Both the position numbers and the translations under genes were made by a program. The notes below the pieces were generated by a model. That model made no database searches and was not told the DNA's origin. It was given only the letters and a program-made list of their open reading frames with translations. This document shows, piece by piece, positions 8,037 to 15,078 of a DNA stretch of 64,000 bases (the first letter of the stretch is position 1; each line of letters starts with the position of its first letter). The DNA comes from AG41 sp036522815 (GTDB lineage: Bacteria > Gemmatimonadota > Gemmatimonadetes > Gemmatimonadales > GWC2-71-9): assembly GCA_036522815.1 (NCBI GenBank), contig DATDFC010000041.1, positions 1 through 64,000 of the forward strand, given 5' to 3'.

Positions 8037-9388
8037 CTCTCGCGACTCTCGCCGTGTCCACCTTGCTCCTCCAGACGCCCGCGCTGCCGCTCACGGCGTC
8101 GCCGACGCGCCCCCTCGGCACGCTGCGCGAGCAGGCCGCCGTCGAGCAGGAGTGGCTGCGCTATCGGCTCGACTCGGTGCTGCCCCGGCTGATGCGGCAG
8201 TATCACGTCGCGATGTGGGTGGTCCCGATGCGGGAATACAACGAAGACCCCGTCTTCCGGTCGCTCGTCTCGGCCACGACGTTTTTCGCGCGGCGCCGCA
8301 CGATCTACGTGTTCTACGATCGCGGGCCCGAGCGCGGCGTCGAGCGGCTCGCCTTGGGCGGCACTTCCCAGGGCGGCCTGTACGACGCCTACCACGCCCG
8401 GGAGGCCATCGACCCGTCGATCGGCCGCCGCCCCGAGCTGGTGGGCCAGGCCCAATGGGAGCTGCTGCGCCGCGTGATCGAGGAGCGCAATCCGCCGACC
8501 ATCGCCGTCGACATCTCGCACGCGCACGCTTTTTCGGACGGGCTGTCCGCCGGCGAATGGGAGCAGCTCCAGGAAGCGCTCCCGGCGGGGTACCGCGCCC
8601 GGATCGTGCGCGCCGAGCGCCTGCCGCTCGAGTACCAGGAGATCCGCGCGCCTGGAATGCTGCCCGTGTACCGCCGCCTCATGGAGGTCGTGTGGGGCGT
8701 GATCGACACGGCGTTCTCGAACCGCGTGATCACTCCGGGACGGACCACGACGGACGACGTCGCCTGGTGGATGCGCCAGCGCGTCAACGACCTCGGCTTC
8801 GGCACCTGGTTCCACACCGACGTGGACGTGCAGCGGCACGGCCGGGACCTGTCCGATTCCGGCGCCGTGGTGATCCAGCGCGGCGACGTGCTGCATTGCG
8901 ACTTCGGCATCACCGCGCTGGGCCTGAACACCGACACGCAGCACATGGGCTACGTGCTGCGCCGGGGTGAGAAGGACGTGCCCGACGGTCTCAAGCGGGC
9001 GCTCGCGAACTCGAACCAACTACAAGACGTCCTGCTCGCCGAGATGCGCCCCGGCCGCACGGGGAACGAGGTGCTCGCGGCCGCGCTCGCGCAGATGCGC
9101 GCCGCGGGGATCAACGGGACGATCTACACCCATCCCATCGGCGACCGCGGTCATGGTGCCGGGCCGCTGATCGGCCTGTGGGACCATCAGGAGGGCGTTC
9201 CCGACCGCGGCGACGTCCCGCTGGTGCCGGGCAGCTGGTTCTCGATCGAGCTGCAGGCGACCACCCCGGTTCCCGAATGGGACAACCAGGGCGTCCGCTC
9301 GGCTCAGGAAGAAGACGCGGAGCTCGGTCCCGATGGCCGCATGCGCTGGATACTGCGGCGACAGACGGAATTTCACGTTGTGAAATAA
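8033..9388 (+). CDS. Secreted M24-family metallopeptidase (Xaa-Pro aminopeptidase-like)
   Basis: This 451-aa protein has an N-terminal signal sequence and a C-terminal pita-bread catalytic domain. All five dinuclear metal ligands of M24 peptidases are visible: D290 in HCDFGI, D301 in NTDTQHMGY, H374 in GDRGHGAGP, E406 in SIELQA and a Glu in AQEEDAE (426/427). The N-terminal creatinase-like domain contains ATTFFARRRTIYVFYDRG, a type seen in exported Gemmatimonadota and Acidobacteria homologues. It probably trims N-terminal residues from peptides in the periplasm or outside; substrate preference is not deducible. GGAG lies 6 nt before the ATG. Confidence 0.88.
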   Translation: MTLATLAVSTLLLQTPALPLTASPTRPLGTLREQAAVEQEWLRYRLDSVLPRLMRQYHVAMWVVPMREYNEDPVFRSLVSATTFFARRRTIYVFYDRGPERGVERLALGGTSQGGLYDAYHAREAIDPSIGRRPELVGQAQWELLRRVIEERNPPTIAVDISHAHAFSDGLSAGEWEQLQEALPAGYRARIVRAERLPLEYQEIRAPGMLPVYRRLMEVVWGVIDTAFSNRVITPGRTTTDDVAWWMRQRVNDLGFGTWFHTDVDVQRHGRDLSDSGAVVIQRGDVLHCDFGITALGLNTDTQHMGYVLRRGEKDVPDGLKRALANSNQLQDVLLAEMRPGRTGNEVLAAALAQMRAAGINGTIYTHPIGDRGHGAGPLIGLWDHQEGVPDRGDVPLVPGSWFSIELQATTPVPEWDNQGVRSAQEEDAELGPDGRMRWILRRQTEFHVVK

Positions 9389-9415
9389 CGGGAAAGGGGA
9401 ATGGGGAAACGGGAA
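9388..9415. repeat. Single-arm tandem 7-nt repeat (ACGGGAA type)
   Basis: Four consecutive heptamers ACGGGAA, AGGGGAA, TGGGGAA, ACGGGAA fill the gap between the peptidase stop and the GTG of the next gene. No inverted second arm is present. The purine-rich units also provide the only Shine-Dalgarno-like sequence for the downstream gene. Confidence 0.8.
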
Positions 9416-9417
9416 CG

Positions 9418-10530
9418 GTGAACGTCAGAGACGTCGAAACCCCTGCCCTGCTGCTCCACCTCGATGTCGTTGAGCGCAATGTGTCGCGCATGGCGGCGCG
9501 GGCCCGGCAGCTCGGCGTGGCGCTCCGGCCGCACGCGAAGACGCACAAGTGCGTCGAGCTGGGCCGGCTGCAGCTCGAGCATGGGGCGCGCGGGCTCACG
9601 GTGTCCACGCTCGCGGAGGCCGAGGTGTTCGCCGCTGCCGGCATCACCGACCTCACGTGGGCGTTTCCGATCGATCCGGGCCACGTCGCTCACGCGTGTC
9701 GCATCGTGCAGCAGACCGGGGCGACGCTGCGCGTCGTGGTCGACGACCTCGATGCGGCCAGAGCGCTCGCCGGCTCGGGGCTGCACGCGTGGCTGAAGGT
9801 GGACTCCGGGTTACACCGGGCGGGTGTGGACCCGGCATCGCCATACGCCCTTCAGGTCGCCGCCGAATTGGGCGAGGAGCGGCGACTCGTGTTCGACGGC
9901 ATCCTGACCCACTCCGGCCACGCGTACCGTACGACGAACAAGACGGAAGCGGCCGCGGTGGCCGAGAGCGAGCGCGACATCATGGTGGCGTTCGCCGGGC
10001 GACTGCGTGGTGCGGGCATCGCGGTCCGCGAGGTGAGTGTCGGATCGACGCCGGCGATGGCGGCGGCCCGCGATCTCACGGGCGTCACCGAGGCGCGACC
10101 GGGGAACTACGTCTTCTACGACCGCACCATGGTGCTGATCGGGTGCTGCGAGCCGGCGGACGTGGGAGTGAGCGTGCTCGCGACCGTGGTGTCGCATCAG
10201 CCAGGAGCGTCACACTTCGTGGTGGACGCCGGGGCGCTCGAGCTCTCGAAGGACCCGGGCCCCGCGCACGTGGGGCCCCAGGCGATGGGCACGGTGAAAA
10301 ACGCGCCCGAGCTGACCGTGGCGACCGTGTCGCAGGAGCACGGCCTGATCCGGGCCGAATCAGTGGACGCACTGGACGGGCGCTACAAGGTCGGCAACAA
10401 AGTCGAGATCATTCCCAACCATTCCTGTCTCACCGTCGCGCACTTCGACGCCTATCACGTGATCGAGGGGACGGAGGACGGTGGAGAGGGACGGGTGGTG
10501 GATCGCTGGAAGGTCGAGCGGGGCCGATGA
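9418..10530 (+). CDS. DSD1-type D-serine dehydratase / D-threonine aldolase family PLP enzyme
   Basis: This 370-aa enzyme has a fold-type III alanine-racemase-like N-terminal barrel and a C-terminal beta domain. The PLP lysine is K41 in RPHAKTHKC. The C-terminal metal site reads NHSC (H335-x-C337). The His-x-Cys form is that of eukaryotic-type, zinc-dependent D-serine dehydratases, whereas D-threonine aldolases usually have His-x-Asp, so D-serine (or a similar D-hydroxy amino acid) deamination is the better guess. The GTG at 9418 is the only start near the family's usual N-terminus (DVETPALLLH). The stop overlaps the next ATG. Confidence 0.85.
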   Translation: MNVRDVETPALLLHLDVVERNVSRMAARARQLGVALRPHAKTHKCVELGRLQLEHGARGLTVSTLAEAEVFAAAGITDLTWAFPIDPGHVAHACRIVQQTGATLRVVVDDLDAARALAGSGLHAWLKVDSGLHRAGVDPASPYALQVAAELGEERRLVFDGILTHSGHAYRTTNKTEAAAVAESERDIMVAFAGRLRGAGIAVREVSVGSTPAMAAARDLTGVTEARPGNYVFYDRTMVLIGCCEPADVGVSVLATVVSHQPGASHFVVDAGALELSKDPGPAHVGPQAMGTVKNAPELTVATVSQEHGLIRAESVDALDGRYKVGNKVEIIPNHSCLTVAHFDAYHVIEGTEDGGEGRVVDRWKVERGR

Positions 10531-10931
10531 GCGCTCCGCCGCCGGCTGTCGCGGCGCTTACATGGGCCATAGCGGGGCCGCCTCTCCTGATCTACAGCGC
10601 CACGCGTATTCGACGCGGCAAGGTCGCCCTGCATGTGACCCTCATGAGTGTGAGCGCGGTCATCGAGATCGCCGTGGTGGTCGGATTCTCTTTCCTCATG
10701 GTTCCCAGTCCCCGACGAGCCGCCCTCGTCGCGCTGCCGTTCTTCAAGATCCATCTCGCATTCGCCATCACGGCGCTGGCAGGGCTCGCATGGCAGCTCA
10801 CGAGCCGCGCCGTGGCGCGGCTGCGGCCGCTGCATCGGCACACCGGTCCGTATGTCGTGCTCGCGTGGTGCCTGGCGCTCCTCACGGGGATCTACAACTA
10901 CGTCTTTCTTTACGTGATGAGCTTCCCATGA
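10527..10931 (+). CDS. Four-helix membrane protein, DUF420-like
   Basis: This 134-aa protein has four hydrophobic segments: AALTWAIAGPPLLIY, a helix around SVSAVIEIAVVVGFSFL, one around IHLAFAITALAGLAWQL, and a final one ending in YNYVFLYVM. Histidines fall in or near the helices (HVTLMS, KIHLAFA, PLHRHTG), as in DUF420 and related haem-associated membrane proteins. The match is by layout and not by a firm signature. It is coupled to genes on both sides by 4-bp overlaps. Confidence 0.55.
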   Translation: MSAPPPAVAALTWAIAGPPLLIYSATRIRRGKVALHVTLMSVSAVIEIAVVVGFSFLMVPSPRRAALVALPFFKIHLAFAITALAGLAWQLTSRAVARLRPLHRHTGPYVVLAWCLALLTGIYNYVFLYVMSFP

Positions 10932-11224
10932 AAACCTTTCTCCGTCACCTGGTGCTGTGCGCCCTCCCGCTCGTGTTCGCGACGGGCTCGGGCCACTACT
11001 TCACGACGATCCAGGGGTCCTGCGGCGCCATGGTCGGGGCGCTGTTCTCGGGCAAGTGCGCCGGGCGGCAGCGCCAATACCTCGCGCGCTTCCAGCTGGG
11101 CGGTGGGGCGGCCGGGACCGTGATCGCGGCGACGCTCGGGGCCTGGCTGGAACTTCGTCGCCGGCGGGCCGTACAACGGGCAACCGACGAACAACCGACA
11201 ACCCCAGTGGGAGAGCCGTCATGA
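10928..11224 (+). CDS. Small membrane or secreted protein, unknown
   Basis: This 98-aa ORF has an N-terminal hydrophobic segment (HLVLCALPLVFATG), a middle part with a Cys pair (GSCGAMVGALFSGKC), a second hydrophobic segment (GGGAAGTVIAATLGAWLEL) and a charged tail. The tail (QRATDEQPTTP) is encoded by a low-complexity CAACCGA-rich stretch that resembles the other short repeats of this window. No known family is recognised. Overlapping starts and stops on both sides support that it is real. Confidence 0.55.
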   Translation: MKTFLRHLVLCALPLVFATGSGHYFTTIQGSCGAMVGALFSGKCAGRQRQYLARFQLGGGAAGTVIAATLGAWLELRRRRAVQRATDEQPTTPVGEPS

Positions 11225-11649
11225 TGCGCATCGCTCCGATCATCGCGCTGGCCCTGCTCACCCGTGGCCTCGCGGCCCAGGATACGACCAAGGCCGCGGC
11301 CCCCGCCCCTGCAGCCGCGCCCGCCCCAGCCGTCGACGTCGCCGAGGCCGTGGTCGCCAAAGCCGTGGTCGATCGGCAGCCGCAGGACACGGGCAGCACC
11401 TTCCCCGCCGACGTCGGGCAGCTGGTCTGCTGGACCAAGGTGGCGGGAGCGGAAGGCTCGAGCATCCACCACGTGTGGTTCCACGGAGACACCCAGGTGG
11501 GCGACGTCGAGCTGCAGGTAGGTGGGTCGCCGTGGCGCACGTGGAGCAAGAAGACCGTGCCACCCGACTGGACCGGCGCGTGGCACGTGGAAGTGCACGA
11601 TGCAGCCGGGACCGTACTGAAGCGAATCGATTTTACGGTAGGACAGTAA
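11221..11649 (+). CDS. DUF2914 domain protein, secreted
   Basis: This 142-aa protein has a signal peptide (to about ARGLAAQ), an Ala/Pro-rich linker of about 25 residues and a C-terminal DUF2914 domain. The domain is recognised by VVDRQPQDTGSTFPADVGQLVCWTKV at its start, by the HHVWFHGD motif and by the WRTWSKKTVPPDWTGAWHVEV stretch. The domain is a small beta-sandwich of unknown role found in exported proteins of several phyla. The gene ends this plus-strand run. A strong hairpin follows, and the next genes run on the other strand. Confidence 0.8.
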   Translation: MMRIAPIIALALLTRGLAAQDTTKAAAPAPAAAPAPAVDVAEAVVAKAVVDRQPQDTGSTFPADVGQLVCWTKVAGAEGSSIHHVWFHGDTQVGDVELQVGGSPWRTWSKKTVPPDWTGAWHVEVHDAAGTVLKRIDFTVGQ

Positions 11650-11672
11650 CGTAACAGGCGGGTTACTCGTTC

Positions 11673-11694
11673 ACCCCGGGCTCGCGCCCGGGGT
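11673..11694. terminator. Bidirectional hairpin between convergent genes
   Basis: The sequence ACCCCGGGC, TCGC, GCCCGGGGT forms a perfect 9-bp stem with a 4-nt loop. It lies between the DUF2914 stop (11649) and the DUF4384 stop (11708), which face each other. There is no T-tract, so the terminator role is inferred from position and stem strength. Confidence 0.55.
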
Positions 11695-11707
11695 CAGTTC
11701 AACCCTG

Positions 11708-12859
11708 CTAGCGCCGTAGCGTCGCGCGGCGACCGGGGCCCCAGGCCTCTCGCGGAATCGCGACGCCTTGGGTGGGACCGTGCGCCGCTCCCTCACCGCT
11801 CCGGGCGACCGCCACGGCGCGCGACCGGTCGGGTGCCTGGCTCGCCACTGGCGCCTCGCGCCCCCGCCCGCCCTCCCGCACCGCGACAGCGGCCCGCGTC
11901 ACAGCTCGATCGGGCAGATCGACGCGAGCGGGTGCGAGCCCGCCCTCTCGAGCCGCGAAGACGAGCGCGGCCCGGGCGGGCAGCGCAACGGCGGCCATCG
12001 TTCGATCCGGCGCGGGAGCCGAGAGTCGCGTGTATCGCACGTGGGTGCGTGGGCCTGGGGCACGCGGGCGGGGCTCGATCGAGGCGGACCCGGGGGTGTG
12101 GCGGGGTGAAGCGAACCGCGATCGAGGCGAAGCCGGCGCTGGCCCGGCGATCGTCTGGGGTGCGAGTGCGAGTGCGAGCGCGCTCGTCGGCCGGCGCGGC
12201 TCCGGCGCGCGCTCCCGCCGGAAGTGGCGACGGCCAAGCACCCTCTCGTAGAGCACCAGCTGTTCCCCGATGAACGTGCAGTCCACACACGTCGGATACG
12301 CGTCGTACGCCGGTGGAGTCTCCTGTGGCGTCATGTCCTGCTGCGCGTAGACCGGTGGGGCGACACTGTACGTCACGACGTCGTAATTGAAGTACCCGTC
12401 CCCCAGCATTCGCTGCACGATGTCGCTCATCGACCCCGCCGCGTCCGCGCCCGACCAGGAGGGGACCAACGCGTCCGAGTCCCACGCGGCGGCGCGCACG
12501 AACTCCTCGAACCTGAGCGGGTCGGGCGACAGCGCGGCCAGGACCATCCCGTTGCCGTCGGGCTCGGCGACCACCCAGGCGGCCTGCTCGTCGCGGCCGC
12601 GAATCTCGTAGGTGCCCGCCCGGACGAAGGGATCGGTGTGGGGATTCTTGGGGAAGAGGACTTCGATGCGGCCGTCGGTGCGGCGGTGCAGGACGACGAG
12701 GTTGCCGTCCTCATTCGCCTCGACGTACACGCGAACCGCCGCGCCGCGTGCCAGCGGGCTGGGCGAGCCGAGCCAGATTCGTACGACGCGAGGCGCGACG
12801 GCCGCGGCTGCCGGCGCTAAGGGGTTCTGCAGCAGCAGTGCTACCAGCGGCACGATCAC
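11708..12859 (-). CDS. DUF4384 domain protein with long Arg/Pro-rich tail
   Basis: This 383-aa exported protein has a short hydrophobic leader and then a DUF4384-like domain at about residues 25-110 (RGAAVRVYVEANEDGNLVVLH, VLFPKNP, GTYEIRG). These proteins often accompany surface or regulatory systems but have no known activity. The middle part has two cysteines (PTCVDC). The last 170 residues are low complexity and rich in Arg, Ala and Pro, unlike a folded domain. The start is GTG at 12859, overlapping the stop of the upstream plug lipoprotein gene (GTGA), so the two are translationally coupled. Confidence 0.75.
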   Translation of the reverse strand: MIVPLVALLLQNPLAPAAAAVAPRVVRIWLGSPSPLARGAAVRVYVEANEDGNLVVLHRRTDGRIEVLFPKNPHTDPFVRAGTYEIRGRDEQAAWVVAEPDGNGMVLAALSPDPLRFEEFVRAAAWDSDALVPSWSGADAAGSMSDIVQRMLGDGYFNYDVVTYSVAPPVYAQQDMTPQETPPAYDAYPTCVDCTFIGEQLVLYERVLGRRHFRRERAPEPRRPTSALALALAPQTIAGPAPASPRSRFASPRHTPGSASIEPRPRAPGPRTHVRYTRLSAPAPDRTMAAVALPARAALVFAAREGGLAPARVDLPDRAVTRAAVAVREGGRGREAPVASQAPDRSRAVAVARSGEGAAHGPTQGVAIPREAWGPGRRATLRR

Positions 12860-13359
12860 GGATTAGGCCACGAGGCTCGCTTGGTTGTAATGATGATAAC
12901 CCCGTTTGCCCCGCGCGATCCATAGACACTGGTGGCGGCGGCGTCCTTGAGCACGTCGATGCGGCCCACGTCGCGCGGGGCCACGCCGGCCAGCGCGTTG
13001 CCGAGTGAGCCTTGCGGCACCGGTATGTCGTCGATCACCAGCAGCGGCTCGTCGGCCTGGGTCTGGCCCATGAGGCTGTGACGACCGCGGATGCGCAGCG
13101 TGAAGGTGCCGTTGGCGAGCGGGAGCACCTCGAGGCCCGGCACGCGGGCCTGCAGCAGAGACTCGATGCGCGTGACGCGCGCGTCCGCTTCGGTGGGGGA
13201 GACGGACGTGATGGCGGCTGTCGCATCGCGCTTGCTCTGGGTCCCATAGCCAACGGAGATCTGGTCGTCGGGGGTCGGGACCTCGATCCGGCGCGATCCG
13301 GTCGGCCCGCAGCCGGTGACCAGCGCGACGGCAAATCCGCAGCAGATGGCGTGCTTCAT
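12856..13359 (-). CDS. Stand-alone TonB plug-domain lipoprotein
   Basis: This 167-aa protein is a lipoprotein (FAVALVTGC lipobox) whose mature part is only a SusC-type plug domain. It contains VGYGTQSKRDATAAITSV, LRIRGRHS, LLVIDDIPVP, IDVLKDAAATSVYGSRGANGVIIITTKR, the same series of motifs as the plug of the SusC proteins nearby. There is no beta-barrel: the frame stops after ITTKRASWPNP. It lies after the terminator of the upstream SusC/SusD pair and is coupled to the DUF4384 gene. It could be a decayed receptor, a decoy or regulatory plug, or a surface-binding protein. GGGGGAG lies before the ATG, which supports it being expressed. Confidence 0.85.
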   Translation of the reverse strand: MKHAICCGFAVALVTGCGPTGSRRIEVPTPDDQISVGYGTQSKRDATAAITSVSPTEADARVTRIESLLQARVPGLEVLPLANGTFTLRIRGRHSLMGQTQADEPLLVIDDIPVPQGSLGNALAGVAPRDVGRIDVLKDAAATSVYGSRGANGVIIITTKRASWPNP

Positions 13360-13492
13360 ATCTCCCCCTCGAGTCAGGGTAAGGCCGGTTCAACCCTAGT
13401 GGCGGACGCGTGGTTCCTTCGGGTTCCTTTCGCAACGCGGTGGAGAGTGTTGCGTTGGCGCTACGGTCGAACATACAACATTCATAGAAACG

Positions 13493-13526
13493 CCGCACCC
13501 TGCCGGGGTTACTCGGCAGGGTGCGG
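13493..13526 (-). terminator. Rho-independent terminator after the SusC/SusD pair
   Basis: A perfect 13-bp stem (CCGCACCCTGCCG with its complement) closes an 8-nt loop. Read on the minus strand it lies 24 bp past the SusD stop and is followed by GGCGTTTCT, a short T-rich tail. This separates the SusC/SusD transcript from the plug-lipoprotein gene. Confidence 0.8.
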
Positions 13527-13549
13527 GCAGGCGGGAGAACAGCCGGTGC

Positions 13550-15070
13550 TCAGTAGCCGGAGTTCTGGATCAGGGCCGGATCGAGGTTGATCTGCGTCAG
13601 CGGTATCGGCCAGCGCTGCTTGAAGGTCCGGAGGTCGCGTTGCAAAGTCGCTGTTGCCGGGATCGAATCGCGCTGCTGCAGGGCCATCGCCCAGGAACCC
13701 GGCTCCAGCTTGTCGAGCCGGACCAGGTCAAACCAGCGTTTCGCCTCGTGCGCCAGCTCCCAATCGCGCTCCTGATAGATGGCGTCGCGCACCGACACCT
13801 GGTCCATTGGGCCGGTGTAGTCAGCCGGGCTGGCGCGGTTCTCCGCCCCGGTGCCCTTGCGGGCCCGGGCCCGAATCATGTTGAGGTAGGTCACCGCTTC
13901 GGTGGCGTTCCCCAGCTCGTTCTGGGCCTCGGCGTACATCAGGAGTGCCTCGGCGTAACGGTACAGCGGGAAGTCCGTATCGGGCGGGCCTCCCACGCCC
14001 CCGTTCGAGGGGCGGTACTTGTAGACGTTGGGCCAGGCAAAGGTGACACATCCGACGTTCGGGTCGGTGCTGCATCCCGAGGTGCGGTACGTCACCTCCT
14101 TGCGGTAGTCACCGGCGAGGTAGGAACCGTAGTGCCATGCCGTCGGTTGCCCGACGACCTCGCACCCGCCGCCGGTGCCGAAGCCAAGCGCGCGCGGCAA
14201 GATCATGCAGCCGAGGTTCATGCTGGTCCCGCTCTGGACGCCCGAGCCCGGGATCAGGAAGATCATCTCCTTGTTGCCGTGGTTGGCAGGCAGGAAGGTG
14301 CTCAGGTAGTCGTCGTTCAGGCCGTAGACCCCTGAGTCGATGACCTTCTTGGCCCAATCCGACGCCAGCTGCCACTCGCCCGTCTGGCGGTAGCTCGAGC
14401 GCCACAGATACAGATCCGCGAGCGCCATCTGCGCGGCGCCTTTGGTGGCCCGGCCCAGCTCGTTCTTGGGTCGCGTGGCCGGGAGGTCCGCCTCGGCCGC
14501 AGTCAGGTCCGTCACCACCTGCCCTTCCACCTGAGCGACCGGGGTTCGCGACACCCGCAAGTTGGCGTGGTCCGCTTCGGAGAGGAGCAGCGGGACGTCG
14601 TCATAGAGCTTACTCAGCAGCAGATAGGCGTACCCTCGCAGGAACGTGGCCTCGGCGAGCAGCTCCTGTCGCTCCGCGGGATCCGAGAACGTCACGGCGG
14701 GAGCCCGGCTGAGCACGAGGTTCGCACGGAAGACGATGTTGTAGAGACCGTTCCACGGGGACGTGACGCTCGAGGTGGTTGCGTCCCAGCGCAGGAATTC
14801 GGGGTGATACGTCTGGTAGTTCGGCTCGTCGGGGTGCATCCGCACCTGGTCCGACGCCATGTCCATCGTCAGCCAGAGCCACCAGCGGTACAGGTCGTCG
14901 GTGCCGAGCGGCTGGTAGGCGACGAGCGTGGCGCTGCGGACGTCGGCGGGCGTCTTGTAGTACGTACCCTCGGTCGGGAAGGACCGGGGGGTCTCCGTGA
15001 GCAGGTCGCTGCACGCAACGATCGCCAGCGAAAGCGCGAGCTGTGCGATCCAGCAATGTCTCGTGGTCAT
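13550..15070 (-). CDS. SusD/RagB-family glycan-binding lipoprotein (pair 1)
   Basis: SusD-type lipoproteins sit on the outer membrane as the lid of a SusC channel and bind the oligosaccharide. The N-terminus has a signal with lipobox (SLAIVAC) followed by SDLLTETP, the classical start of the mature protein. The TPR-like helices and the conserved RYAEALLMYAEAQNELG and NMIRARARKGTG blocks near the C-terminus mark the RagB/SusD family, and the protein ends NSGY, as in SusD proteins. The ATG at 15070 is chosen because GAGG lies 6 nt upstream; ATG 15076 and GTG 15082 are alternatives. It follows its SusC partner directly. Confidence 0.92.
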   Translation of the reverse strand: MTTRHCWIAQLALSLAIVACSDLLTETPRSFPTEGTYYKTPADVRSATLVAYQPLGTDDLYRWWLWLTMDMASDQVRMHPDEPNYQTYHPEFLRWDATTSSVTSPWNGLYNIVFRANLVLSRAPAVTFSDPAERQELLAEATFLRGYAYLLLSKLYDDVPLLLSEADHANLRVSRTPVAQVEGQVVTDLTAAEADLPATRPKNELGRATKGAAQMALADLYLWRSSYRQTGEWQLASDWAKKVIDSGVYGLNDDYLSTFLPANHGNKEMIFLIPGSGVQSGTSMNLGCMILPRALGFGTGGGCEVVGQPTAWHYGSYLAGDYRKEVTYRTSGCSTDPNVGCVTFAWPNVYKYRPSNGGVGGPPDTDFPLYRYAEALLMYAEAQNELGNATEAVTYLNMIRARARKGTGAENRASPADYTGPMDQVSVRDAIYQERDWELAHEAKRWFDLVRLDKLEPGSWAMALQQRDSIPATATLQRDLRTFKQRWPIPLTQINLDPALIQNSGY

Positions 15071-15078
15071 GGTCATCC

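Noticed and set aside
11172..11204. CAACCGA-rich stretch at the end of the small membrane protein gene as another heptamer array
   Set aside because: It is repetitive (an 11-nt word partly repeats) but does not keep a clean 7-nt period and has no second arm.
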